A stretch of DNA of 64,000 nucleotides from Petrosia ficiformis (lineage: Eukaryota; Porifera; Demospongiae; Haplosclerida; Petrosiidae): positions 40,528,191 through 40,592,190 of the forward strand of contig OX345636.1 of the NCBI GenBank assembly GCA_947044365.1. The letters run 5' to 3'. Both the position numbers and the translations under genes were made by a program. Positions 28,001-36,339 of this stretch are shown piece by piece. Within the stretch, counting starts at the first letter, position 1, and the number at the start of each line of letters is the position of its first letter. The notes beneath the pieces were generated by a model. It had not been told where the DNA came from. It was given only the letters and a program-made list of their open reading frames with translations, and did no database searches.

Positions 28001-31000
28001 AGGTACATTTACTTGTTCCAAAGTTCTACTAATAGTAATTAGTACTGCTATTAAGGGATCATAATTAAACTCTCTTGTGATTTGTTCACTGTAGGATAGC
28101 AGAAGTCCTTTACATGTAGCTGTGGAGAAATGCCAGACTGATATTGTTAAGATGTTAATTTTACATGGTGCTAATCTGGATACAATGGACGAGGTAGCAA
28201 TGTGTACTATTTACTTGTGCTTACATACATGTGTGTAAGGTTATAGTAGTTATACTACAATATTGGATGTTATTCATGAGTAATGAAACTGTTTTAATGA
28301 TCAACAGAAAGGTATTCGTCCTCTACATGCAGCTGTGGAAAAAGGTCAGACTGATGTTGTTAATATCTTACTAACACATGGTGCCAATGTGGATACAAAG
28401 GATGAGGTGAGAAACCAACATAGATGTAGAGTCTTTTCAGGCAGGGCTGGACATACCAAAATCATACATAAGCACTCCAACTAGCAGGCATGCGTACTCC
28501 CCCCATGGTTGTTTTTTAATTTTTGGATCCTCTGCAGAATTATTCTGAGTCCTTGTTCGGAAGTACTGTGCTTAAACACGCTCTAGCATTGTAACAATGT
28601 AATATGCCAGGTTTTTGAGGAGAAGATAACATGCTAAATAGATCAGCTGTAATAGATCACTATAGCTGTCCACTAAAATAAATTACTTAAGTCACATTGC
28701 TATGCAAAATGGATTTACATACAAATTGATTAATCATTAAATTTAATAGAGTAGGTTTGTTTGTCTATAAGAGTAGGCTAAACAGTGGTACATTATGAAT
28801 GTTCAGTAGTTATGTGTATATGTTTATTTGTGTTTACTTATATAATATAACCATTGTGTTTCTAAGTTGTAATTTTATTTGGTATTTTTGAGTAATGTTT
28901 TGTTCACTCCAGAGAGACAGAAGTCCTTTACATGTAGCTGTGGAGAATGGTCGCACTCACATTATTAATATTTTAATAACATATGGTGCCAATGTGGATA
29001 TACAGGATCGGGTAGGCATTATTAGATACATGTGCTAATGCACATGTGTTACAAAGTTGCATGAGTATTTGTTAATATATCATATATTAGCTGTTCATGG
29101 TTATGTGTAAAAAAATGTTTAATGATCTGGTCACCACAGGAAGGCATACGTCCTTTACATTTAGCAGTAGAGAAAGGTCAGACTGACATTGCTTATGTCT
29201 TAATAACAAGTGGTTCCAATGTGGATACAAAGGATTTTGTGAGGAATTTGTAATAGATGCATGTACTTATAGACTTGATTATCAACGATACATGTTTAGA
29301 GTAATGATTTGTTCACTGCAGGGAGACAGAAGTCCCTTACATCTAGCTGCAGAGAACGGTCTGACTGACATGATTTATCTTTTACTAACACATGGTGCCA
29401 ATGTGGATTCAAAGGATTGGGTAAGGAACTAGTAATAGATACATGTGTTTAAAGGTTGAGTAATTAATGGAAATATTAAATCCTTGATGTGTGTATAATA
29501 TATGTAATGATTATTGTGTTCACTACAGGGAGATAGAAGTCCTTTGCATTTAGCTGCACAGAATGGTCACATTGACACCATTAATATCCTAATAACACAT
29601 GGTGCCAATGTGGATACAAATGATGGGGTAAATGATAGATATACAATTATACATGTATAAAATATGAATTATCACTGTTTTAGTTTTATGAATTACAGCA
29701 GATGATATCTATGTGTAACTTAACTGTCAAGTATTTCTTTACTACAGAGAGACAGAGTACCTTTACATATAGCTGCAGGGAACGGTCATACAGATGTTGT
29801 TAACAGCTTAATAGCACATGGTGCTAATGTGGACGCTATGGATAAAGTAAGGGACTATATACTTTATACTGGCTTATCCACTGGTATTTCAACAATTATA
29901 TGCTTATTAATTTTCTAGTGCAGTAATCTATGTTCAGTAAACCTCTTGCATGGCCATTGGGAAAAGAGAAACTACGTAAAAAAATTAATGACACAAATGT
30001 TTTTTTAAGTGTCCATTTTTATAGGGTTTATGGAGTGTTATACCCCTTAGACAGATTACCTGCAATCCCACATAATATCATTATTATTAGTCGCAATAAA
30101 TTTTGTTGTTATGGCTTTCAGGAGCATCCTTAGGATGCGTTCCTATGGGGTTCCACATATTTTGTCACATTCATGGTGCATGTGTAATTAAGGAAAGTCA
30201 AGTTGCATGGGTTTCCAAAATAACCCTTTATGGTGATTTTGAGACATATGCATGATGGTGGAGATATTAAACAATCACAGGAATATCTTTTTCTTCAAGC
30301 AACATATTTTTAAATATAGTATTGGCAGTGTGATTTTGTAACAAGTGATTTTACAGCACAAATGAGAAAGACTCAATTTCAGAGTAACTAATTTAAAACA
30401 TGATATGATACAACTTGACATGATCCTTCACACCATGAGAGTGCATGATGAAATGTTTAAAAAGATCTCCTGGGCATGAAATGTAATTAATTCAATGTGA
30501 GGATCACTGCATCCATTTTTGCAAGGGAATTGGCACTTCTATGAGATGATGTACATGTTTCATGATAATTTCTAAACTATAGGAAGGCATACGTCCATTA
30601 CATGTAGCTGCGGAGAAAGGTTGGACCAACATTGTTAATCTCTTGGTAATGCACGCTGCTAATGTTGATACGAAGGACTGGGTGAGGAATTCAAAATAGA
30701 TACATTTGTCAGTGTCGTATAATTTAAATTTAATATTGCAAAGTGGATTAATATACAATACAATGTGTTACAAGTTATTCATTATAGGGAGACAGAAGTC
30801 CTCTACATGTAGCTGTGGAGAAAGGTCAGACTGACATTATTAACCTTTTAATAGCTCATGGTGCTGATATGGATACAAAGGATTTGGTAAGCAGATTGTA
30901 TTAGCTATACATGAGTTTATATATATATATATTGTGTATCAAGTTTTATGATTATTATTCAATTTGCCTATTAAACGATGTTATTAATTTTTCACTGCAG

Positions 31001-32665
31001 TATAGCAGAAGTCTTTTACACACAGCAGCTGAGAAAGGTCATGTTGGTATTATTAATACCTTAATAACACATGGTGCCAATGTGGACACAATGGATAAGG
31101 TATATGGAACTTATAACAAATATTTGTGCATATAACAACTTGCATTTCATAGTTAATAAAACTATTAGGTGGTATTCAATGTGTGAAAGTGTTTTAATAA
31201 TATGTTCACTGTAGGAAGGGCTATATCATTACATCTAGCTGTTGAGAATGTTCATAATGACATTGTAAAATAATAACACATGGTGCTAATGTAGAAACAA
31301 AGGATATGGCGAGGAATTTATTTGTAATGCATAATTTGCTTATAGACAGTGTCTCAACTTCTATGTTTAATATAGTCATGGGTGATACACAAATTATAAT
31401 TTCTGCAAACCAATTAATAATGTTAAAACACTTCAGATTATACAAGGAAGAAAAACAGCCCTTGATTTGTTACTAGAAATCTTCTCGAAGAACGCAAACA
31501 AAAACTGTTAACAACTAGGCATTGCTTAAAATTACATATAGTTAGTATTGAATACCTCTAATTTCTGTCTATTACTTCAATTCTCACACATTAATCTTGA
31601 TATTTTTATTATAGTTTGGAAAATCACCATTAGAGCGTGCCCAAGAAAGGAAGGTAAGACTATATAGTTGGCTTACGACTATGATTATATAATTGAGTAG
31701 ATTACATCCAGTGGAGTGGGAACCATGCAGGGGGGCCGTGAGGGGCCATCAATGTAACCTATTTTAACTACTTTTTAAAAAATTCGAATATCATTAACAT
31801 TTTGTTAACATAATAGCGTGATATTTTTGTGGGGTCTAATTTTCGTGTTTGTTGATTGATATTCAATTTTTGCAGGTTAAAATTTTGTTTTACCATCGAT
31901 ATTGCTCAAACTCCACTAATGACAATAAATGTTCGTGATTTAAATATTTGTGGAATGGCTCTGTATTGCGAAAATTAGACCCCACAAAAATATCCCACTA
32001 TACAGTATATCATTAATTTTGTTGCCATTAAGTCAATATGTCAATGCAGATGCTGTTATTTATGATAGTTATACATTTACCATGCAATCTTTTTATTATA
32101 TACAGAGTAAGAATTATGTTACTTTATTTTTTTAACCTGTTTATTACAGTATACATTGCACTCTGATTATCGTTGTGGAATTTCCCCAAGATCTGATTTT
32201 AGTTATCATTCTAGAACCTCTTCGAGATCTAGTTCTAGTCATCGTTCTAAAATTTCCTTAAGATCTGGTTCTACATATTGTTCAGAAATTTCCTCGAGAT
32301 CTGATTCTGGGTATCGTTTCTCAACATCTGATTATGGTTTTCGTCCTGGAATATCTCGTTCTGATTTTGCATCCGTTACTAAAATGTCCGATCATTCATT
32401 ATTAATGAAAGCAATTCGGAATTTTTATCCTAAACTGCAGCAATTGCTTTCTGATAAACACACGCTGATACAACTTGCTGAACTGCTTAGTAAGAAAGAC
32501 CTTATTAATATGGATGCTTTAGCAACAGTGCAAGCTAAAGAAAGTAAGGAAGGCAGTGGCATTATTCTTAACCTCTTGGAGATGAAAGTTGCTCAGGAAC
32601 CAGAGATGTACGAGGAGATTGTTACTACAATGAAGATGATACCATCTCTGAGAGCTGTTTTCTAA
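9884..32665 (+). CDS. Giant ankyrin-repeat protein with a CARD-like domain at each end
   Basis: About 51 usable exons, about 2,013 codons, one continuous frame. Order: helical CARD-like N-domain (exon 1, 9884-10241), large unrecognised domain (exon 2, 10695-11470), linkers 12999-13032 and 13184-13239, then ankyrin exons 13301-31653, and a last exon 32150-32665 with Ser/Arg repeats and a second CARD-like domain. Ankyrin exons are almost all exactly 99 bp, phase 0, one repeat each, with consensus core [16 protein letters not shown] followed by LITHGANVD. Splice sites are GT/AG throughout. Ankyrin repeats bind protein partners; CARD/death folds assemble signalling complexes by homotypic contact, so a scaffold or innate-sensing role is possible but is inference only. 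The start may be 9884 or the in-frame ATG at 9917; neither has a strong context. Four decayed exons are skipped in this model. No named orthologue is recognised. Confidence 0.82.
10695..11470 (+). CDS. Exon 2: large unrecognised domain
   Basis: About 259 codons, entering in phase 1 after acceptor TTCACAG and leaving in phase 0 at donor GTGAGT. The N half is helical ([34 protein letters not shown]). The C half has a more globular, hydrophobic run ([35 protein letters not shown]) and ends in an acidic tail ([14 protein letters not shown]). I do not recognise the domain; it has no transmembrane-length segment clear enough to call and no catalytic motif I can see. If the donor at 11471 is not used, the frame runs to a stop at 11525-11527. 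Confidence 0.78.
11554..11559 (+). promoter_or_regulatory. Possible intronic poly(A) signal
   Basis: AATAAA lies 27 bases after the in-frame stop that is reached when the exon 2 donor is read through. Together these could yield a short isoform with the CARD-like and exon 2 domains but no ankyrin repeats. Confidence 0.4.
11613..11655 (+). repeat. Dispersed GGCC repeat, copy 1
   Basis: TTTTTATGGCCCGCAGGGCC followed by ATCCCTATAATTACTTTCC recurs with small changes near 21633-21676 and 33918-33961. Probably one end of a dispersed element. Confidence 0.5.
11745..11873. repeat. Long inverted repeat (MITE-like) inside TA-rich DNA
   Basis: The arm beginning ACCATGGCTTCGAGGGATAT and containing AATATAAGACCCGAGCACCG is matched in inverted order by CGAGGTGCGAGGGTCTTATA and ending AAACCATGGT. 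The loop is GAGGCGAAGCCGAT. It is flanked by (TA)n tracts at 11667-11732 and 12272-12312. Open frames here are by-products of the palindrome. Confidence 0.7.
12110..12312. repeat. GC-richer repeat patch ending in a (TA)n microsatellite
   Basis: GTGGTTGTATAATTTCCCTG is followed at once by CGGTTGTATAACTGCCCTG, a degenerate tandem pair. The patch ends in a long TA run. It lies in intron 2 of the ankyrin gene. Confidence 0.45.
12385..12765 (+). repeat. Dispersed repeat, copy 1 (second copy at 63088)
   Basis: GTCAATTAATGGGCGTGG near 12397 and CACAAAGCAATTATAGGAAT near 12727 recur in the same order near 63105 and 63324. Non-coding. Confidence 0.4.
13301..15216 (+). CDS. Ankyrin block 1 (4 exons)
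   Basis: Exons 13301-13402 (34 codons, [19 protein letters not shown]), 13891-13989 (33), 14134-14223 (30, ending in VDS) and 15151-15216 (22, [17 protein letters not shown]). The last two are the block-closing exon types seen again at the end of blocks 2 and 3. All are phase 0. This is the shortest block, with one standard repeat between the opening and closing exons. Confidence 0.8.
15535..15745 (+). repeat. Fragment of a ~600-bp dispersed repeat
   Basis: AGCAAAAGCCTATTGTTA, then ATAATCTGATGTCTGTC, then AACCTATCTGCCTACATAGG match in order the right part of the copy at 36893-37530. Intronic. Confidence 0.5.
15921..22303 (+). CDS. Ankyrin block 2 (15 usable exons)
   Basis: It opens with 15921-15998 (26 codons, DDHLVQVV...EGANP) and 16102-16197 (32, NKALLEAV...). 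Eleven standard 99-bp exons follow: 16660-16758, 17223-17321, 17430-17528, 18592-18690, 18861-18959, 19194-19292, 19431-19529, 20280-20378, 20516-20614, 20712-20810 and 20926-21024. It closes with 21141-21230 (30 codons, ending in VNS) and 22235-22303 (23, LVFHIARHQ...). The 17223 exon ([15 protein letters not shown]) has lost the SPLH core but keeps length, phase and splice sites. A dead exon lies at 18108-18208. Confidence 0.82.
16816..17176. repeat. MITE with inverted ends TTGCAAGG / CCTTGCAA
   Basis: The left end AGTTAAAATAACTAATTTAG...AGTTGCAAGGATTC is mirrored at the right end by GATCCTTGCAACTATACTAA...AATGGTTATTTTAAC. A related copy is at 62830-63085 and a partial one at 8690-8948. It sits in the intron between ankyrin exons 16660 and 17223. 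Confidence 0.65.
18108..18208 (+). pseudogene. Decayed ankyrin exon in block 2
   Basis: Acceptor ACTACAG and the start [12 protein letters not shown] are intact, but the body is 101 bp instead of 99, giving a frameshift and an early stop. The donor is GGGATAAAT, without GT. The downstream half ATAACACATGGTGCCAAT is still clearly ankyrin. It must be skipped to keep the reading frame. Confidence 0.8.
18338..18559 (+). repeat. MITE family A, copy 1 (TTTGATAAG ends)
   Basis: Begins TTTGATAAGCTTATATGGCA and ends CCTATCAAAAACTCTGAT. Internal motifs CTTTGGGCCAGTGG and TTTTTGAGCCAATTTGGC recur in copies at 42192-42377 (inverted), 43807-44065 and 61613-61836. It immediately precedes the ankyrin exon at 18592. 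Confidence 0.75.
18985..19062. repeat. (TA)n microsatellite
   Basis: Long alternating TA/AT tract in the intron after ankyrin exon 18861-18959. Confidence 0.85.
19655..19965 (-). repeat. Inverted partial copy of the ~600-bp dispersed repeat
   Basis: AAATTATACAAGGA, AGTTGCTACAACATCAAGCA and CACTTTCTAGCTCCACC match the inverse of the copy at 36893-37530 in order. It fills most of the 750-bp intron between ankyrin exons 19431 and 20280. Confidence 0.55.
21633..21676 (+). repeat. Dispersed GGCC repeat, copy 2
   Basis: GTTTATGGCCCATAGGGCCA followed by TCCCTATGATTGCTTTTCC; see the copies at 11613 and 33918. Confidence 0.5.
21698..22010 (+). repeat. Dispersed repeat copy 2 with a terminal hairpin
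   Basis: The start GTTATAACACACCTACGAGT and GCTATATCAGATTTATAATC match the copy at 2512. Within it, CCTGTGGTTACTTTGAAGTT near 21848 is inverted at CATCAAAGTAAACCACAGG near 21955, enclosing an AT-rich loop. Confidence 0.55.
22411..26364 (+). CDS. Ankyrin block 3 (10 usable exons)
   Basis: Opening exons 22411-22488 (26 codons, DDHLVDLVS...) and 22628-22723 (32, NKALLEAV...). Standard exons 23321-23419, 23663-23761, 23967-24065, 24170-24268, 25220-25318 and 25437-25535. Closing exons 25628-25717 (30 codons, ending in VDS) and 26299-26364 (22, [11 protein letters not shown]...). Exons 23321, 23663 and 23967 are near copies of each other ([20 protein letters not shown]), and their upstream introns also match, so they are a recent local tandem duplication. 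Two dying exon remnants sit between them. Confidence 0.82.
23540..23580 (+). pseudogene. Truncated ankyrin exon remnant 1 in block 3
   Basis: After acceptor CATTGCAG the text reads AGCAGAAGTGCTTTACATGT then GTAGCTGTAGAG, the first 13 residues of an ankyrin exon with a small insertion. It then runs into sequence homologous to the intron before exon 23663. There is no donor of its own. Confidence 0.7.
23850..23892 (+). pseudogene. Truncated ankyrin exon remnant 2 in block 3
   Basis: AATGCAG then TATAATAGAAGTGCTTTACA and an expanded TA run before GCTGTGGAG. It is the same truncated form as the remnant at 23540, so remnant and good exon were duplicated together. Confidence 0.68.
24343..24790 (-). 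repeat. Inverted copy of the ~600-bp dispersed repeat
   Basis: AAATTATACAAGGATCAAAA, GGCTTTTGCTAAAATC, CTTGCTACAACATCAAGCAC and ACTTTCTAGCTCCACC follow in the inverse order of the 36893 copy. It occupies the long intron between ankyrin exons 24170 and 25220. Confidence 0.6.
25770..26217. mobile_element. Non-autonomous DNA transposon (hAT-like MITE)
   Basis: 448 bp with long inverted ends: left CAGGAGTCCATAATTA...GGGAAGGAGTGTGAATCGCC, right GGCGATTCACACTCCTTCCC...TAATTATGGACTCCTG. TTAATAT directly flanks both sides (25763-25769 and 26218-26224), a 7-bp target duplication. The CAGG-type end suggests hAT, which usually duplicates 8 bp. It lies in the intron between block-closing exons 25628 and 26299. 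No protein is encoded. Confidence 0.85.
26751..31653 (+). CDS. Ankyrin block 4 (17 usable exons)
   Basis: Opening exons 26751-26828 (26 codons) and 26917-27012 (32). Fourteen standard exons: 27163-27261, 27490-27588, 27665-27763, 27887-27985, 28095-28193, 28308-28406, 28913-29011, 29140-29238, 29322-29420, 29529-29627, 29748-29846, 30583-30681, 30788-30886 and 31001-31099. The block ends with a 13-codon exon 31615-31653 ([13 protein letters not shown]), which replaces the usual 30+22 closing pair. A dead exon lies at 31215-31308. Confidence 0.83.
31215..31308 (+). pseudogene. Decayed ankyrin exon in block 4
   Basis: Acceptor CACTGTAG is followed by GAAGGGCTATATCATTACAT, where deletions have removed the usual CAGAAGTCC. 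The exon is 94 bp, the frame meets an early stop, and the donor is GGCGAGG rather than GGTGAGG. Text matching TAACACATGGTGCTAATGT survives. Confidence 0.8.
31816..32001. repeat. Short MITE with ~29-bp inverted ends
   Basis: GTGATATTTTTGTGGGGTCT then AATTTTCG at the left is inverted at the right as CGAAAATTAGACCCCACAAA then AATATCCCAC. It sits in the last intron of the ankyrin gene. Confidence 0.75.
32150..32665 (+). CDS. Last exon: Ser/Arg 12-residue repeats plus C-terminal CARD-like domain
   Basis: 171 codons and a stop, phase 0. The first ~60 residues are about five degenerate 12-residue repeats of the form Y-x-S-x-I-S-x-R-S-x-S ([36 protein letters not shown]), a low-complexity tail suited to phosphorylation. 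From [17 protein letters not shown] on it is an all-helical domain of about 85 residues ([41 protein letters not shown]) with CARD-like spacing, similar in layout to exon 1. Confidence 0.8.
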   Translation, partial: YTLHSDYRCGISPRSDFSYHSRTSSRSSSSHRSKISLRSGSTYCSEISSRSDSGYRFSTSDYGFRPGISRSDFASVTKMSDHSLLMKAIRNFYPKLQQLLSDKHTLIQLAELLSKKDLINMDALATVQAKESKEGSGIILNLLEMKVAQEPEMYEEIVTTMKMIPSLRAVF

Positions 32666-34260
32666 TTAAGCACTAATTTCAGATATTTCTAAATATTATA
32701 CCTTGAAAGTAAAATTAATAGTTTTTTTTTTCAGTTTAGATTTAGCTGTAAGATTTTCATTAGTAAATTTACTAACAAGTACTGTAATGAATTTTTTTAT
32801 AAATAATTATACATTTATTGACAGTTAATACTGAACAGCAAGATAAAAGATCTCAACAAACTATCTTATTATTTATGCCTATTTATTTCTGTGAGTATTG
32901 ATGTGCCTTTGTTAGTTTTGATGTTACGACATCATTTTCCTCCATACTCCTGCTATATGTAGCATTGACATCTAGCTCCCAGTAGCTTTTCACAGACTAT
33001 GATAATGTAAGGTTATGTAGCATCATATAGTTTTTATATCTGACTTATGTTTTTGTTTTATGAGAGAGCTGACGTATAACCTCAGAGATTTAGTCTGTAA
33101 ATGATTATATAATTCATATGAGCTATATACTGCAGTCAAAAATTTGCTGTCTATTTCAGCATCTATGAAATAAGAAATATTTAATTCACAAGTCTTGTGG
33201 ACTGTTTGTAATAATATTATCGATGTTGGTTTCTTTGCGTTTTCACTTGAAGAGATGTTATATGTAAGTGGTTGGTGGAATTAAAGCAAAATGGGGGATC
33301 ATTCAGTCTGTATAGCTAATTCTTTGACACTTAGCTTTAGTGACATTAGAAGACAAAGAAACTAAGTGAAATAACCCAGACTATACCTTCATTTGGACTC
33401 CATTCCCAATGCTTCTCTGCTGATTAGGCTATTAAGTAAAGTTCATAGTCCTTTAATGAAGATGGGTGCATCACAACAATGCAGCACTGTTTGTTCATTT
33501 ATGTATTTGCTGCTTTCTGACTACGTACTCTCTCCAATTAGTTTTGTGTATCTTAGTAAAATAAAAATCCAATTGAACTGCTGATTTCCATTTTTTAGTT
33601 CTTAAAAGATGTTGGTAGTACTTCTTGGATTTTAAGTATGTTTTCACCTCTATACACTGTAAAATTTGTGAATATCCCCTAGTGCTGCCTTTAGTCTTTG
33701 CTAACATACACTCCTCATCAAACCAAGGTTGATGTAGCTGTCTGTTAAAATGATGTTTTTGATTTTAAACTAGTTCATTTTACTTTCAAAGCACTAACTT
33801 GTAAAGCTAAATCTATTAGGAACTGGCAAATACAATCGTTAATTAGCCATTTCTTAATACAGCTACTAAAAGTAGATGTCCATTGTTAAGATGTTATCAG
33901 GGATATATACAAGATCTTTTTATGGCTGTAGGGCCATCCCTATGATTGCTTTCCCACAAGATCTTTTTCCTTATCTTCTATCCATTTATAATAATTATAT
34001 AACTAATGTTAACACCACAAGACAATATATCTTAAGCTACCTCTTCAACATGCTGACTGTTTAAATTAATATTCATTTTTGTTGCAATGAGCAGAAAACT
34101 CAGATGGCGAAGAGACATTAAAGAAGGCAAAATCTATTATAGCTTTGAGCTGACAATGTAATCAACTATATACACTATACCGACTTAGTAACCATAAAAG
34201 GTAAAATTTCCACTTGAAATATCCCAAAGTTACCATTTAAAATGTATCAGTATAACAAAT
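32666..34260. other. Intergenic, no gene seen
   Basis: AT-rich with stops in all frames. The only recognisable content is the third GGCC repeat copy near 33918-33961. Short open frames have no family resemblance. Confidence 0.5.
33918..33961 (+). repeat. Dispersed GGCC repeat, copy 3
   Basis: TTTTATGGCTGTAGGGCCAT followed by CCCTATGATTGCTTTCCCAC; compare 11613 and 21633. Confidence 0.5.
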
Positions 34261-34281
34261 CAAATAAATATTATTTACAGC

Positions 34282-34713
34282 TTAATCTTGGGATATACAA
34301 TGACGTTTACCAGAAGATATCCTACTTATACGACCATTCATATTACTACATACCATCACTTTGCCCATTTTTGAGTAATGTAGGATTTCAAATTCAACAT
34401 CGGACGATACTGTTTCATTATAAGCTTTTACATTGCATGAGCTTTCAGGGGATATATATAAACAAAACAAATAAACACTAATGTATTATCTATAAAAAAA
34501 ATCAGATGACATCTTTACCGAATTCTCTTGAGAAGGAAGAATATCGAATGTCATGTGATGTTTTAAATCCTCTTTAATAAATATGGCTAAACCTTCAGAA
34601 CCTCTCTTCACTTGTTTATGCAAAGTTGTTTGAGGATGAATGAACACTTTAAAACCACTTAAAACGATGTCTTGTTGGTTTGAGGGCTTCAGCCGAATCA
34701 CACATACACACAA
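34282..34713 (-). pseudogene. Non-LTR retrotransposon endonuclease remnant
   Basis: Two minus-strand frames read in order: 34713-34486 with SNQQDIVLSGFKVF and RGSEGLAIFIKEDL, then 34470-34282 with EFEILHYSKMGKVMVCSNMN. Their order and spacing match the AP-endonuclease domain of LINE elements, in which a (R)GSGGLAIF segment precedes a G-x-V-x-x-x-G-D-x-N strand. Here the GD is SN. A frame break separates the halves and no reverse transcriptase is present. Family assignment is by pattern only. Confidence 0.5.
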
Positions 34714-35122
34714 GTAATATCAAATACAGAATTATGAAGTAAACCTAATTAGATTAATATTATGAATACAAAATCTGCATTATTATTACAATTAAAACAT
34801 GACGGGCTAGCTACCCTGGTAAGCCAGTCATATAATATCACCCTTATTACTATTAGTACTATTCGGTGGGTAGGAGTCCATTTCTCTTCCATCCACTACT
34901 AATGTGTGAGATCTATTTTTTATGAATGCTTTCTTTCCATCCAATCTTACATTACAACACATAATAAGCAGATGTTTTCAATGTTCCCTTTGTTGAGGAG
35001 TAAGATCATCACTGATATGTATGTGTGAACCTTTTAATTTAGTTCTGATTTTAAGAACTCGTCATCTAATCAAAACATAGACACTAGAAATAATCTTTTC
35101 CTTTCTTTTATTCCTATTGTGT

Positions 35123-35395
35123 TCACTGTACTAGAATAAACACTTTCATCAAAGGTAGTTTATCTTTCTTCGCTACACCCATTGTATTTTTATTTTCCAA
35201 TTCTTTAACTCTTGATATAATTAGGTTTAGCTTTCTTGAATCCCTCTGTTGATACTCATGAATCCGTTGTTGGTACCCTACTGTACTTTTGAGCTTTGTT
35301 AAGTCCTCCCTAACCTCCAGTAGGACAGCATTGCTTGATGGTTGTATAATATGAGTAGACATTAATAAATCAACATGGGGGAGGATGAAAGACAA
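35123..35395 (-). pseudogene. Short coiled-coil reading frame, possibly the same dead element
   Basis: Ninety residues with a helical stretch (EVREDLTKLKSTVG, QQRIHEYQQRDSRKLN, ISRVKELENK). It lies upstream of the endonuclease remnant on the same strand and could be a LINE ORF1-like coiled-coil piece or an exon of a lost gene. No start context or flanking exons support a live gene. Confidence 0.3.
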
Positions 35396-35646
35396 TGCTC
35401 AAATCCAATCCTCTCCACTACAATATAAACTTCACTCCACATACCAGAGGGATATATCAATTGAATGTATGCTTAGGAGTGCAGATATCCAAGGTAGGCA
35501 GTCCTTTTACTCTTTCCGAAGAAAAGTCAGCTATATCAACCAATTGGTGTACTAAGAATAAAAATATTGTTGGAGATTTTATATTTCATTGCTCAACTGG
35601 TATTGCAGTCATCCAACCACAGGGCAAATATTCCTTACCAGTCTAA
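35395..35646 (+). pseudogene. Filamin/NHL-type fragment (TRIM-like relic)
   Basis: NINFTPHTRGIYQLNV followed by GVQISKVGSPFTLS has the filamin-repeat signature (FTP, G-x-Y-x-L-x-V, GSPF). It is followed about 30 residues later by STGIAVIQPQGKYSLPV, which resembles the start of an NHL repeat. That order is typical of TRIM/NHL proteins. Only about 80 residues remain, with no flanking exons, so it is called a gene fragment. Confidence 0.45.
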
Positions 35647-36062
35647 ACCTGCATGGGCAACTGTATAATCCCACCTCTAGTGAGTTGTATAATTGTAGTA
35701 TTAATTTTGATACTAGAGTTTAAATAAAATCCATGGACTTTGGAAAGCAATCCACCATGCAGGCCATAATAAAGCTTTACTATTATTGTTTGTATTAATA
35801 ATTACGTATATAATCACCAATAATTATTATACATAAAATTGTGTAAGTTAATTACTAAATAACCATGCAGTCATTGACAGGTTATACAAATATCTAAGTC
35901 TACACAAATTATAATGCAAGGATCTAAAATGATAATTATAGTATTATTTTCAGGCTTGTTATACTAATCATTAAAAATGCAGTAGTAATTCTCCTACACA
36001 AAGACTCCAACACACATTGATATAGTAATATTTCACATGAAATGAGCATATACCATAAGCAT

Positions 36063-36300
36063 TAGGGCTGGGATGATTAATCCATTAATCTATTATTCAA
36101 TCAATACTTCTGATTATTGATTACAAGTCTGTGATATTGATTATGCAATTATCCCAGAAGATATATTTTTCAAGCATGCAACAGCAAATACTGTAAAGCC
36201 TTTTGATCATCAAATGCATTAATTGACTTAATTGGCCTAATTATTTCCACTAAATAATTGTGATAATCGACTTCAGAATCTCAGCCGATTCCCAGCCCTA
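36063..36300. mobile_element. hAT-type MITE, GGGCTGGGA ends, copy 1
   Basis: Inverted ends TAGGGCTGGGA (36063-36073) and TCCCAGCCCT (36291-36300). Flanks ATAAGCAT (36055-36062) and ATAAGCAA (36301-36308) are an 8-bp duplication with one mismatch, as expected for hAT. A second, more decayed copy is at 46953-47167 and shares ATTACAAGTCTGTGATAT and TTTTAAGCATGC-type internal text. It ends 40 bp from the stop codon of the nucleotidase gene. Confidence 0.78.
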
Positions 36301-36311
36301 ATAAGCAATAA

Positions 36312-36317
36312 TTTATT
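36312..36317 (-). promoter_or_regulatory. Poly(A) signal of the nucleotidase gene
   Basis: TTTATT on the plus strand (AATAAA on the minus) lies about 23 nt after the stop codon at 36340-36342. Confidence 0.55.
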
Positions 36318-36339
36318 ATACTCATAGTGAATTTTATAT

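Noticed and set aside
13891..31099. Regularly spaced ~99-bp repeats read as a CRISPR array or plain satellite
   Set aside because: The repeats are ankyrin-coding with GT/AG splice sites and an intact frame; spacing is irregular and the context eukaryotic.
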